From Clostridium scatologenes (GTDB taxonomy: Bacteria > Bacillota > Clostridia > Clostridiales > Clostridiaceae), in NCBI RefSeq assembly GCF_000968375.1, contig NZ_CP009933.1:5518001-5582000 (forward strand): DNA of 64,000 nucleotides, given 5' to 3'. This document shows positions 1-7,287 of the stretch, in pieces (the first letter of the stretch is position 1; the number at the start of each line of letters is the position of its first letter). The notes below the pieces were generated by a model. It was not told where the DNA came from and did not search any database. It worked only from the letters and a program-made list of their open reading frames with translations. The position numbers and the translations under genes are program-made.

Positions 1-259
1 TTGTTTCTTTAGTATAAATCATAACAATAAGTGATCTAAGTAATGCTACCGCATCTTTTGGCGGGTCACCTTGATTTGATTTAGAATAAGAACTTTGGAT
101 TAACGGAACAATTCCTGTTAGGTCAGTAGAACATAATTTGGTAATTAATGACTCGTAAGTAAACAAAGTAACATGTTGATTAGTTTGGATATAAAATTTC
201 TCCAAAAATGTTTCAAGAAAATATTGATAATTTTTATGAGAATAGTAAACAGTTAACAT
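1..259 (-). CDS. Transposase-like protein, N-terminal part (runs off the window)
   Basis: Reading the minus strand from the ATG at 257-259 gives 86 open codons that run off the left edge, so only the N-terminus is visible. A good ribosome-binding site (AAGGAG) lies just upstream, near 270. The peptide begins MLTVYYSHKNYQYF and contains GDPPKDAVALLRSLIVM. That arrangement (acidic-PPK-D-x-V-x-L-L-R-S-L) is common near the N-terminus of DDE-type insertion-sequence transposases. I infer a transposase but cannot assign an IS family or tell whether the gene is intact. It borders a run of broken genes, which fits past insertion activity. Confidence 0.5.
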   Translation of the reverse strand, partial: MLTVYYSHKNYQYFLETFLEKFYIQTNQHVTLFTYESLITKLCSTDLTGIVPLIQSSYSKSNQGDPPKDAVALLRSLIVMIYTKET

Positions 260-517
260 AAATAACACTCCTTAAAATGAAATAATGTAAAAAAATATCT
301 ATATCTCATTTTGAAATTTTTTGAAATTTGTCAAGTGCTATTTTTAAAAAATATATTAAAATAAATTAATAATTCTACGAAATAACTAAATTTTCTAAGT
401 ATTTCGTATAATACAAGACTTAAAGAAATTCTGAGGTGAAGTTGATTTTTGTATAAAAATAAATTTAGAGTTATCAACGACTTGAGAGTTTTCTAGAGTA
501 CTAAATTATACTTAGAG

Positions 518-894
518 GTGAGTAAAAATATTGATATATTACGCAAAGATTTAAATACTTTATATTTATTAAAAGAAGAGATAGAAAATAATGAATATAT
601 AATAAAAAGTAGTTTGCAATATATTGATGAAACCGCTCAAAATAAGGTTAATGTTTATGAAATAGGACAAATACCTAAGAATATATATGGAATTATATTA
701 AAAAAGATAATATTTTATGTGTAGTAAGTGATAAGGAATTGCTTAAAAGAGTGTTTGTAAATAGATGTATTGAACAACATAACTTTGAAAATGAAAAAAT
801 TGGTAAGGGAGTAGTATGTAAAGATACTCTTGTAGAACTTTTACGTAATTCAAAAATATCATGTATATATTATAAAACTATAATATATACATGA
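518..894 (+). pseudogene. Split ORF: two frames joined at an A-tract (A AAA AAG)
   Basis: A GTG at 518 behind AGAGGTG-like sequence opens 68 codons that stop at 722-724. The -1 frame continues from 706 with a coherent peptide (DNILCVVSDKELLKRVF...) to a TGA at 892-894. The two halves meet exactly at A AAA AAG (700-706) in the zero frame. This is the classic -1 slippery heptamer, and slippage there would give one protein of about 124 residues. The simple explanation is an indel in a homopolymer within a decayed region; programmed frameshifting is the alternative. I do not recognise the family; the second half looks loosely like a sensor-type alpha/beta domain. Confidence 0.45.
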
Positions 895-895
895 T
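858..895. terminator. Perfect 17-bp AT-rich hairpin over the stop of the split ORF
   Basis: ATCATGTATATATTATA at 858-874 is the exact reverse complement of 879-895, with a 4-base loop. It covers the TGA of the split ORF. No run of T follows, so termination is only possible. It could equally be a transcript-stabilising hairpin. Confidence 0.35.
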
Positions 896-991
896 ATTTA
901 CAAATTATTACAATATTTATAAAATATATTATAATTGAGTAGAATGTAAATAGTAATTTATAACGAAAATAAAATACAAGGATAATGTAGG

Positions 992-1270
992 ATGAAAGAA
1001 ATTATAAGAACAGAAATAGACAAAGAATGGGCACACTCTGCGATTGTTGAGGCAGGGGATTATGTTTATATTAGATATTGCATGAAGAGTGAGGGACAAT
1101 CAATCGAAAACCAAATAAATGGTGCATTTGATGTTTTGAGTGAAAGACTTGAAAAGATAGGCTTGACATTGAAATCTGTAGTGTAAATGGATTGCTTATT
1201 TAGAGATATTAAAGATTTATCGTTTTTAGGAGAAATAATTAAGGAGTGGTTTAATAAATATCACAAATAG
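992..1270 (+). pseudogene. RidA/YjgF-family remnant with an in-frame stop
   Basis: The first 64 codons (MKEIIRTEIDKEWAHSAIVE..., ...NQINGAFDVLSERLEKIGLTLKSVV) match the N-terminal half of RidA/YjgF-type proteins, which are about 115-125 residues long and commonly act as enamine/imine deaminases. A TAA at 1184-1186 stands where the family normally has a residue before MDCLFRDI. The same frame then continues MDCLFRDIKDLSFLGE up to a second stop at 1268-1270. The C-terminal third, which holds the conserved Arg and the trimer active site, is missing. This is a nonsense mutation plus a 3' deletion, so the product is almost certainly non-functional. Confidence 0.75.
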
Positions 1271-1380
1271 TAAAAATAAAAATATATAAAGTACACAAAA
1301 GTGTCCATTTTAATTGTCTCTATTTTAATATTGCTATACTTGATAAATTTAAGTATATTCCACTTAAGGGGGAGATTATA

Positions 1381-1542
1381 ATAGAGCAACTAAAGAAATT
1401 AGAAATACTAATAGAAGAATTAAGGACACAATTATATGATATTATTAATAAAAAAGATGGAGATTTATTAAGTACAGAGGTAGTGACAGCTAGTAAAATG
1501 TTAGACTCAGCATTAAATACATATATAGAATTAATCAAGTGA
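1381..1542 (+). pseudogene. Spo0E-like phosphatase ORF without a standard start codon
   Basis: The frame 1381-1542 reads IEQLKKLEILIEELRTQLYD..., then ASKMLDSALNTYIELIK and a TGA. This fits Spo0E-like aspartyl-phosphate phosphatases, two-helix hairpins of about 50-60 residues with an S-x-x-LD-x-x-x-x-x-Y signature. The family removes phosphate from Spo0A~P and so delays sporulation. A strong AAGGGGGAG site (1366-1374) sits at ideal spacing, but the codon at the start position is ATA, with no ATG, GTG or TTG nearby. I read this as a lost start; very weak ATA initiation is possible. The last codons and the stop are shared with a repeat copy. Confidence 0.55.
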
Positions 1543-1599
1543 TTTTTAAACTGAGGTGAAGATATTAGCGATGGTAGTGATCGAATAAATGAAAATAAT
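1533..1599 (+). repeat. Structured repeat, copy E (deleted and degenerate)
   Basis: It starts AATCAAGTGATTTTTA, like the copies at 2733 and 42081, and ends GATGGTAGTGATCGAATAAA, like the 3' side of copies A and C (GATGGTAGCCATTGGATAAA in A). The middle is missing and the closing stem is lost. The TGA inside AATCAAGTGA is the stop codon of the Spo0E-like ORF. Confidence 0.5.
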
Positions 1600-1740
1600 T
1601 ACTTAAAGTACTCTAGGTGTTTTTTAATATTGGCTATATTTATTAAATATGTTCTATAAAACTGGATAAATGCTTGCATTGATTTATAATGTAGTAAAAA
1701 TGTAATTATTATTTTTATAAGAATTTTATGACAAGGTTTT

Positions 1741-1762
1741 AAGCCCACCAAATGGTAGGCTT
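1741..1762. terminator. Hairpin between two remnants
   Basis: AAGCCcACC (1741-1749) pairs with GGTaGGCTT (1754-1762), with one mismatch and a 4-base loop. On the minus strand it follows the secreted-peptide remnant and leads into a T-containing stretch. A weak terminator is likely but not certain. Confidence 0.4.
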
Positions 1763-1829
1763 ATTAACTGTATATTTAATTATGTTACGTTTAGAATAAG
1801 TTTTCAGGATAGTTTCCATAGATAGTATG

Positions 1830-2020
1830 TTATTTATAAACTGTTTTTGAACCTATTGAGTCACCATTAGCATAAAAATGTACTACAGCATATGTCCAAT
1901 GTCTATCTGTTCCACACCCATATGACATTCCTGAACTTGAGCGTTCACGATGTTGGAATTTTTAGAAGCTACTATAGCTCCGCATAAAACAGGTGCTAAA
2001 AATTTAATTTTTTTGTTCAT
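1830..2020 (-). pseudogene. Frameshifted small secreted protein
   Basis: The minus strand from the ATG at 2018-2020 reads a signal-peptide-like start (MNKKIKFLAPVLCGAIVAS...NIVNAQ) and then a short nonsense tail ending at 1883. A second frame, entered near 1950, reads ERSSSGMSYGCGTDRHWTYA followed by VVHFYANGDSIGSKTVYK and a TAA at 1830-1832. That looks like the mature part of a small secreted beta-sheet peptide, loosely similar to lactococcin 972-type bacteriocins. Joining the two frames gives about 62 residues. A one-base indel near the signal-peptidase site is the likely break. The bacteriocin link is only a resemblance. Confidence 0.45.
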
Positions 2021-2577
2021 AAAATCAATCTTTTCGTTATTAAAATATTTGTATGTTTTTGGTTTGTATAATATATAATACAACTTTTTATAAAAATGCA
2101 AAATATTATTTTAAGTAATAATTTTACATATAAAGTCAATTAATACCTAATAATTGGAGTTAATTTGAGGTTATTATATACTATTCGAATATATTGTAAA
2201 TAATTAGGATTAAACAACTGGATTTATTAAATTATACATGTTAAAATGCAAAAACATAAGTGTTTTTGAATGAAATTAAGGAAGTTGGTTATGAATAAAT
2301 AAAAACGAGAATTTTGCTATAATTAATATTGACTGTATTATAGGTGAAAATAATAGGTTCTTTAAAAGTAAAATATATGCAATGATATTGTTTAGTAAAT
2401 TCAATAAATTAGATAAAAATTGTAGCAAATGCTATATAATAATTATTAATTAGGAAGATAAAGCTTAGCGAAAAAATAATAATTTTTATTTTATTGTAAT
2501 TAATAAATTTTGTTTTAAATTAGAAATTAACTAAGAATAATATTGAAGATTATTTAAGTTTAGAAGAGGTGTAACAT
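2021..2577. other. Intergenic, no gene seen
   Basis: This 557-base stretch is very AT-rich. I found no ORF with a plausible ribosome-binding site, no convincing terminator and no repeat copy. The only clear signal is the AGAGGTG site near 2566-2573 that serves the small gene at 2578. Confidence 0.5.
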
Positions 2578-2742
2578 ATGAAAGTTGGAGATATAGTACA
2601 AATACAAGATGAAAATGAATGGAAAGGATTATATGGAGTAGTGGAATATGTAACAGTAGGAATATCACATATATTTTGTGTTCAGAATCCATGTTATTTA
2701 TATGTAGCTAAAAAGGATAATAATATAAAGGTCATCAAGTGA
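2578..2742 (+). CDS. Small unknown protein, 54 residues, beta-rich
   Basis: An ATG behind AGAAGAGGTG opens MKVGDIVQIQDENEWKGLYG, then VVEYVTVGISHIFCVQNPCYLYVAKKDNNIKVIK. The start 'MKVGDIVQI' and the alternating hydrophobic pattern suggest a small SH3- or KOW-like barrel, but I do not recognise a family. The final Ile-Lys-stop (ATCAAGTGA) is contributed by the structured repeat that follows, so the natural C-terminus may have been replaced. A terminator at 2987 closes the unit. The ribosome-binding site makes translation plausible; function is unknown. Confidence 0.5.
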   Translation: MKVGDIVQIQDENEWKGLYGVVEYVTVGISHIFCVQNPCYLYVAKKDNNIKVIK

Positions 2743-2844
2743 TTTTTAGAAGGACTTATCTAGGTATGTAGAATCGCTTGGCAACTAGTTAAGTAGAGAA
2801 GTAAAATTTATAATTTTATGAGAATCACTTAATCATTAGATAAA
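2733..2844 (+). repeat. Structured repeat, copy D
   Basis: It begins ATCAAGTGATTTTTAGAAGG and is closed by TTATCTA (2756-2762) pairing with TAGATAA (2837-2843). In copies A and C the same stem is TTATCCA with TGGATAA. The C-to-T change on one arm is matched by G-to-A on the other, which is a compensatory change that keeps the pair. The interior diverges from the other copies. It lies between a small ORF and a terminator, so it is probably transcribed as a 3' UTR. Confidence 0.55.
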
Positions 2845-2986
2845 GGAGAAGATGTTTCATATAAAGAAAATGGTGTATTAGTAATAGTGGTGATCTGATA
2901 AAAGAAAGTAAAAAAGATTAGTACAAAGAAATAATATTATAAAAAATTGTATATAAAGTATAGTTTAATATAGTTAAAATTATAGG

Positions 2987-3010
2987 ACACTCTGTAGGCA
3001 GAGTGTTTTT
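2987..3010 (+). terminator. Intrinsic terminator
   Basis: ACACTCTG (2987-2994) pairs with CAGAGTGT (2999-3006) around a 4-base loop, followed by TTTTTG. It is the natural end of the transcript carrying the 54-residue ORF and repeat copy D. Confidence 0.75.
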
Positions 3011-3124
3011 GTATAAAAATATAAAAAATAAAATAGAAAAAGATTGAAAATTTAGAAAATATAGAATATAATAAAAATAGAAGTATTATGGTAAAATGGA
3101 AATATTATATAGGGAGGTGCAGCC

Positions 3125-3313
3125 ATGAAAAATATACAAGAATGTGAATATTTGCTTACTGAAATTGACAATATGAGAAAGCATATGTATGTCATTATTG
3201 AAAGAGGAGTAAGCCTAACCGATGATGAAATGCTTGAAATAAGTCAAAGGCTCGATTCCTTATTAAATGACTACAATAAACTTATATACAATAAAAATGT
3301 ACAAGTTGCTTAA
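3125..3313 (+). CDS. Spo0E-like aspartyl-phosphate phosphatase
   Basis: This 62-residue protein has a strong GGGAGGTG site just before the ATG. It reads MKNIQECEYLLTEIDNMRKH followed by ...DEMLEISQRLDSLLNDYNKL. The SQRLDSLLNDY segment is the family signature (S-Q-x-LD-x-L-x-x-x-Y) in the second helix of a two-helix hairpin, and the length is typical. Members dephosphorylate Spo0A~P or Spo0F~P and so hold back sporulation. Which target applies here is not visible, since clostridia usually lack Spo0F. It is the intact counterpart of the startless copy at 1381. Confidence 0.85.
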   Translation: MKNIQECEYLLTEIDNMRKHMYVIIERGVSLTDDEMLEISQRLDSLLNDYNKLIYNKNVQVA

Positions 3314-3563
3314 GCTATATATTGGTAATTTAAAGTATTCTAAAAAAATAAAATATTGTTTATAATTAGATAAGCATTTGTAGAAATACTGATGCTTATT
3401 TATTTCTAAAATATAACTAAATGTAAATTTGAAAGAGGAATTAATATTAGAAATTGAAAGTATCCTTACAGTTTTTATATGTAAAAATAGTAAATATTTT
3501 AATTTATATGTATAAGTTGTATAATATATTGTAATTATAATATATTACATAGGAGGGAAAAAT

Positions 3564-4400
3564 ATGTTATCACCAGTTGTTAAAAATACAATATTTGACT
3601 CTTTAAATGATTCACTACAATACATAGATATACTTTTTAATCATCATGTAACTATTTATATTACTGATACAGAAAAAATTTTGAAGATACTTTGCAGTGA
3701 CAAATTAAGTTTAAGTAGTAAAGAAGGAGATCCAACACCAAAAGCAGGTGCTCCAGGAAAGGCGTTAAGGTCTGGAAAGCCAGTAATAGAAATTCTTCCT
3801 AAAGAATTGTATGGAGTACCTTTTAGATCATATTCTATTCCAATTAAAGATGACAATAATAATGTGATTGGTCTTTTATTAGCAGCACAAAGTCTTGAAA
3901 ATATGGATAATGTACTAACTCTTTCTGAAAATGTATCAAGTTCTCTTAAAAAAATGTCTTTGGCAAGCAATGATATTTGTGAAGAAATTCAAAAAATAGT
4001 TAATTCAAATTCAGATACTTATGACGCACTTAATAAGGCTAATAATAATGTTAATGATACTAATGAAATTTTGAAATTTATACAAGGTGTTTCGAGTCAA
4101 ACTAATCTTTTGGGTCTAAATGCAGCTATTGAGGCTTCAAGAGCAGGAGATAATGGAAAGGGCTTTGGTGTAGTTGCACAAGAAATAAGAAAATTGTCTA
4201 AGTCAAGTAGTGAATCAGTTAAGAAAATTGATACTGTTTTAAAAGAAATTACTAGATCAATGGAACTTGTTACTAGTGGTATAAATAAATCAAATTCAAA
4301 TTTTGAAGCAGCAAGCAGTGCAATAGAGGAAATAACTTCATCTATTCAGGAGTTATCTTCAACTGCTGAAATATTAAAAGAACTAGCTAAAAAAATTTAA
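3564..4400 (+). CDS. Soluble methyl-accepting-type chemosensor
   Basis: This 278-residue protein has no membrane segment. Residues 1-115 form a sensor domain (HHVTIYITDTEKIL..., ...GKALRSGKPVIEILPKELYG) of the PAS/GAF-like kind found in clostridial cytoplasmic chemoreceptors. Residues 120-278 form a short MCP signalling hairpin whose tip QTNLLGLNAAIEASRAG is close to the canonical NLLALNAAIEAARAGE. The tip binds CheA/CheW. The signalling arm is short and has few methylation-type heptads, so adaptation may be limited. An AGGAGGG site precedes the ATG. The ligand is unknown; redox or cytoplasmic metabolite sensing is only a guess. Confidence 0.85.
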   Translation: MLSPVVKNTIFDSLNDSLQYIDILFNHHVTIYITDTEKILKILCSDKLSLSSKEGDPTPKAGAPGKALRSGKPVIEILPKELYGVPFRSYSIPIKDDNNNVIGLLLAAQSLENMDNVLTLSENVSSSLKKMSLASNDICEEIQKIVNSNSDTYDALNKANNNVNDTNEILKFIQGVSSQTNLLGLNAAIEASRAGDNGKGFGVVAQEIRKLSKSSSESVKKIDTVLKEITRSMELVTSGINKSNSNFEAASSAIEEITSSIQELSSTAEILKELAKKI

Positions 4401-4457
4401 ATATGCGAATTACAGAAGGTAGTGGAGTAAATTTAATCAAAATTGATTTTTGTATAA

Positions 4458-4478
4458 AAAGTATAAGGCCTATACTTT
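4458..4478 (+). terminator. Weak AT-rich hairpin after the chemosensor
   Basis: AAAGTAT (4458-4464) pairs with ATACTTT (4472-4478) around AAGGCC-like sequence. There is little GC and no long T-run, so termination would be weak. Confidence 0.35.
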
Positions 4479-4588
4479 CACTTGTTAATATAATATCTTT
4501 CATATGGTTTAAAGAAAAAATGTGATATAATAACCATTAGTTGAACAAAAATGGCACAATATGATCAATAAACCAGGGGGGAATATCA

Positions 4589-5251
4589 ATGGTAAATATG
4601 TTATTTAGTTTATATAACTTTAATGAAAAATGGGCAAAAAATATTGTATCAAAGTATATAAACTCTAATAATAGAGTTCTGATAATTCCATTTTCTTTTG
4701 ATGAAGATATAAAAAGTGATTTGGAATGGCAGAGTGAATTTAATAAGTATAAAGGAAGGCATTATAAAGTTATAGAGAAAACGTTCTCGAGCTATGGAGT
4801 TAGTGAAAAAAATATAAAATGTATAAATTATTTTAAAGATACTAAGGAAAGTGCAAAAGATAAAATGAAAAATAGTGATGTAATATTTTTTACTGGAGGC
4901 TTACCTGATAAAATGATGTACAGGCTAAATGAGTTTGATTTAATAAATGAAATTGAAAATTTTAAAGGTATAGTTATTGGGAGTAGTGCTGGTGCAATGA
5001 TACAAATAAAAGATTATCATATTACTCCAGATGAAGACTATAATACATTTTCATATAATAAAGGGTTAAATTTTATTAAGAATTTTGATATTGAAGTACA
5101 TTATGAAGGCACAAAAACACAGGAAAAGTACATAAATAAGGTATTAAATGAAAAATCAGATACAGTGTATGCAATTAAAAATACTGGAGGAATAATTATT
5201 GATAATAATGTAACTACACTATTAGGAGATACGTGTACATTCAGTAGATAG
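4589..5251 (+). CDS. Peptidase S51 (dipeptidase E / cyanophycinase-like)
   Basis: The protein has 220 residues and a strong AGGGGGGAA site. The S51 features are present: a Rossmann-like strand ending VIFFTGGLPDKMMYRL, and the nucleophile elbow VIGSSAGAMIQIKDY with the serine in GSSAGA. A later His-Tyr-Glu segment (IEVHYEGTKTQEKY) is where family members place the catalytic His. Such enzymes cleave Asp-Xaa dipeptides or related amide bonds in the cytoplasm; the exact substrate cannot be told. It is a monocistronic unit with a strong terminator right after it. Confidence 0.85.
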   Translation: MVNMLFSLYNFNEKWAKNIVSKYINSNNRVLIIPFSFDEDIKSDLEWQSEFNKYKGRHYKVIEKTFSSYGVSEKNIKCINYFKDTKESAKDKMKNSDVIFFTGGLPDKMMYRLNEFDLINEIENFKGIVIGSSAGAMIQIKDYHITPDEDYNTFSYNKGLNFIKNFDIEVHYEGTKTQEKYINKVLNEKSDTVYAIKNTGGIIIDNNVTTLLGDTCTFSR

Positions 5252-5292
5252 TTTGCAATTTTTTATTTGATATAAAACACGTTTTTAGCATT

Positions 5293-5336
5293 CTATGAAT
5301 AAAGCACTTGGTTAATGCCAGGTGCTTTATTCATAG
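5293..5336. terminator. Strong hairpin terminator after peptidase S51
   Basis: CTATGAATAAAGCAC (from 5293) pairs with GTGCTTTATTCATAG (to 5336), with a short loop. The stem is nearly perfect and long. The T-run lies inside the 3' arm rather than after it. Confidence 0.7.
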
Positions 5337-5409
5337 GATATTAAAAAAATATATACTAACATGTAACAAATATTAAACAATATCGTAACAATTATTTTAT
5401 ATAATAATA

Positions 5410-5523
5410 ATTGTCCTAAGGAAATAAACCTTAGAGGGAAAATTTAAAAATATAATAAGTCTCCCCTTATTATAGATATAGTTTGTTTCAGGTAAGCACT
5501 AGTGAAAGACACTAGTGCTTATT
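5410..5523 (+). ncRNA. Candidate small RNA or leader with three hairpins
   Basis: A TATAAT at 5398-5403 could start a transcript near 5410. Three hairpins follow: CTAAGG/CCTTAG (5416-5434), TATAATAAG/CTTATTATA (5451-5474), and a perfect AAGCACTAGTG/CACTAGTGCTT (5494-5520) trailed by ATTTG. The last resembles an intrinsic terminator, so the transcript would be about 110 bases. It ends roughly 95 bases before phoH, so it may be an independent RNA or an attenuated leader. I do not recognise a riboswitch consensus. Confidence 0.4.
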
Positions 5524-5618
5524 TGAATTAATACAATAAAATTGTATTTCAATAAATTTTAATACATTTATAAAATATAGTGAATATAATAGTAGTAATG
5601 GAGAAGGGAGGAGTAATT

Positions 5619-6995
5619 TTGAAGAGAACCTATATCTTGGACACAAATGTTATTCTGTATTCACCAGGAGCTATTTTTACTTTTGGGGATAATGATGTAA
5701 TTATACCTGAAATAGTATTAGAAGAATTAGATAGCTTTAAAAAACAAAAGAATGATTTAGGTGCTAATGCTAGACATGCAGCTAGAATTATAGATAGACT
5801 TAGAAGACAGGGAAAGCTTAATGAAGGAGTAAATATACCAGGAGGAGGGAAATTGAAGGTAGAAATGAATCATTATGATACTGAAATACCTCCATGCTGG
5901 GACAAAAATAAGGCAGACAATCGAATAATACAGATTTGTAAAGCTCTTAAAGAACAAGGAGAAGATGTATGCCTTATTACAAAAGATACTTTTGAGAGAA
6001 TTAAGGCAGATATTGTTGGTATAGATGTGGAAGATTTTTATGAAAAGGTAGTACCGGAAAATGAAGATCAATATACAGGAAGAATTGATGTTTACGCTTC
6101 AAATGAAAAAATATCAGAATTTTATCATGACAAATTTATGGAAATAAAGGATGTTCTATGTTATGAAGAGACGCAAGGAAAATATGTTGTGCCTAATTTT
6201 TATACTAATCAGTTTGTTATAATTCACTGCAGTGAAAATCCTAGGCAAACAGCATTAGGAAGATTCAATGGTGATAAAATAGTAAATTTGAATTACAAGG
6301 AAAATATTTTCTTTGGCATTAATCCAAGAAATGTAGGACAGAAATTCATGATGGAGGCATTGTTTACAGATGCAGATAAAGCTCCTTTAGTGATAGTAAA
6401 GGGGCCAGCAGGTACAGCTAAAACTTTATTTTCTTTAGCGGTTGGACTTCACAAGATTATGGAGTGTAATACTAATCAATATAGAAGAATTCTTGTATGT
6501 AGACCAAATGTTACTATGGATGAAGATATAGGATTTTTACCTGGTACGGAAGAAGAGAAAATAGCACCTTTTATGAGGCCAATATTCGACAATTTGGAAA
6601 TATTAGTAGATTCAAATGAAAAACAGAGATATAAAAATGAAAAAGAATTAGCAGATAAAATTAAAGAACTTTTTGATAGAAGAATCATAACTACAGAGGC
6701 TGTAGCTTATTTAAGAGGAAGATCTATAGTTAAAAACTGGGTAATTGTAGATGAAGCACAAAATTTAACACCAAAACAGGTTAAAGCAATAATAACAAGA
6801 GTAGGTGAAGGAACAAAACTTATATTAATAGGAGATCCAGATCAAATAGATCAGCCATTCCTAGATTCAAGGTCAAATGGACTTTGTTATGCTTCGGAAA
6901 AAATGAAAGGTAGTAATTTATGTTATCAAGTAACAATGAATTACAATGAATGTGAAAGATCACCACTATCATATGAGGCTTCAAAAAGATTATAA
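5619..6995 (+). CDS. PIN-domain / PhoH-like ATPase fusion (YlaK type)
   Basis: I place the start at the TTG at 5619 because GGGAGGAG (5605-5612) is spaced for it; a GTG at 5580 would add 13 unlikely residues. The protein has 458 residues. The N-terminal PIN nuclease domain begins RTYILDTNVILYSP with the first acidic residue of the metal site; later acids lie in ...DNRIIQICKAL and CLITKD. The C-terminal PhoH ATPase has Walker A KGPAGTAKT, Walker B WVIVDEAQN and ILIGDPDQID. PIN-PhoH proteins (PhoAT class) act as RNA helicase-nucleases in relatives. It is monocistronic. Confidence 0.9.
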   Translation: MKRTYILDTNVILYSPGAIFTFGDNDVIIPEIVLEELDSFKKQKNDLGANARHAARIIDRLRRQGKLNEGVNIPGGGKLKVEMNHYDTEIPPCWDKNKADNRIIQICKALKEQGEDVCLITKDTFERIKADIVGIDVEDFYEKVVPENEDQYTGRIDVYASNEKISEFYHDKFMEIKDVLCYEETQGKYVVPNFYTNQFVIIHCSENPRQTALGRFNGDKIVNLNYKENIFFGINPRNVGQKFMMEALFTDADKAPLVIVKGPAGTAKTLFSLAVGLHKIMECNTNQYRRILVCRPNVTMDEDIGFLPGTEEEKIAPFMRPIFDNLEILVDSNEKQRYKNEKELADKIKELFDRRIITTEAVAYLRGRSIVKNWVIVDEAQNLTPKQVKAIITRVGEGTKLILIGDPDQIDQPFLDSRSNGLCYASEKMKGSNLCYQVTMNYNECERSPLSYEASKRL

Positions 6996-7007
6996 TGATT
7001 AAAATAG

Positions 7008-7029
7008 GCGGAGTTAATCCGCTTTTTTT
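7008..7029 (+). terminator. Intrinsic terminator of the PIN-PhoH gene
   Basis: GCGGA (7008-7012) pairs with TCCGC (7018-7022), followed directly by a run of seven T. It starts 13 bases after the stop codon. Confidence 0.85.
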
Positions 7030-7287
7030 ATAAGAAATTTTATTCACTTGAAACGTATTCAAATAAGAATACATGTCAATAATTTCATATATAAATATAA
7101 TTTAGAAATTTATCATGAATGTACAAATAATGGAGTAAAACAATTTTTAGAAAATCCTTAACATATTCAAAATTTAATTTTTATTAACATCTTTTATGTC
7201 CTATTTATAATTATTTCTATTTAAAAAATATATCATTTATTGTACAATATTGAGAGATGTAATTTTAGAAAGGAAAGGTTTTTGTAT

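Noticed and set aside
3656..3970. Open frame on the minus strand inside the chemosensor gene
   Set aside because: It is the shadow of a gene with clear domains and has no ribosome-binding site.
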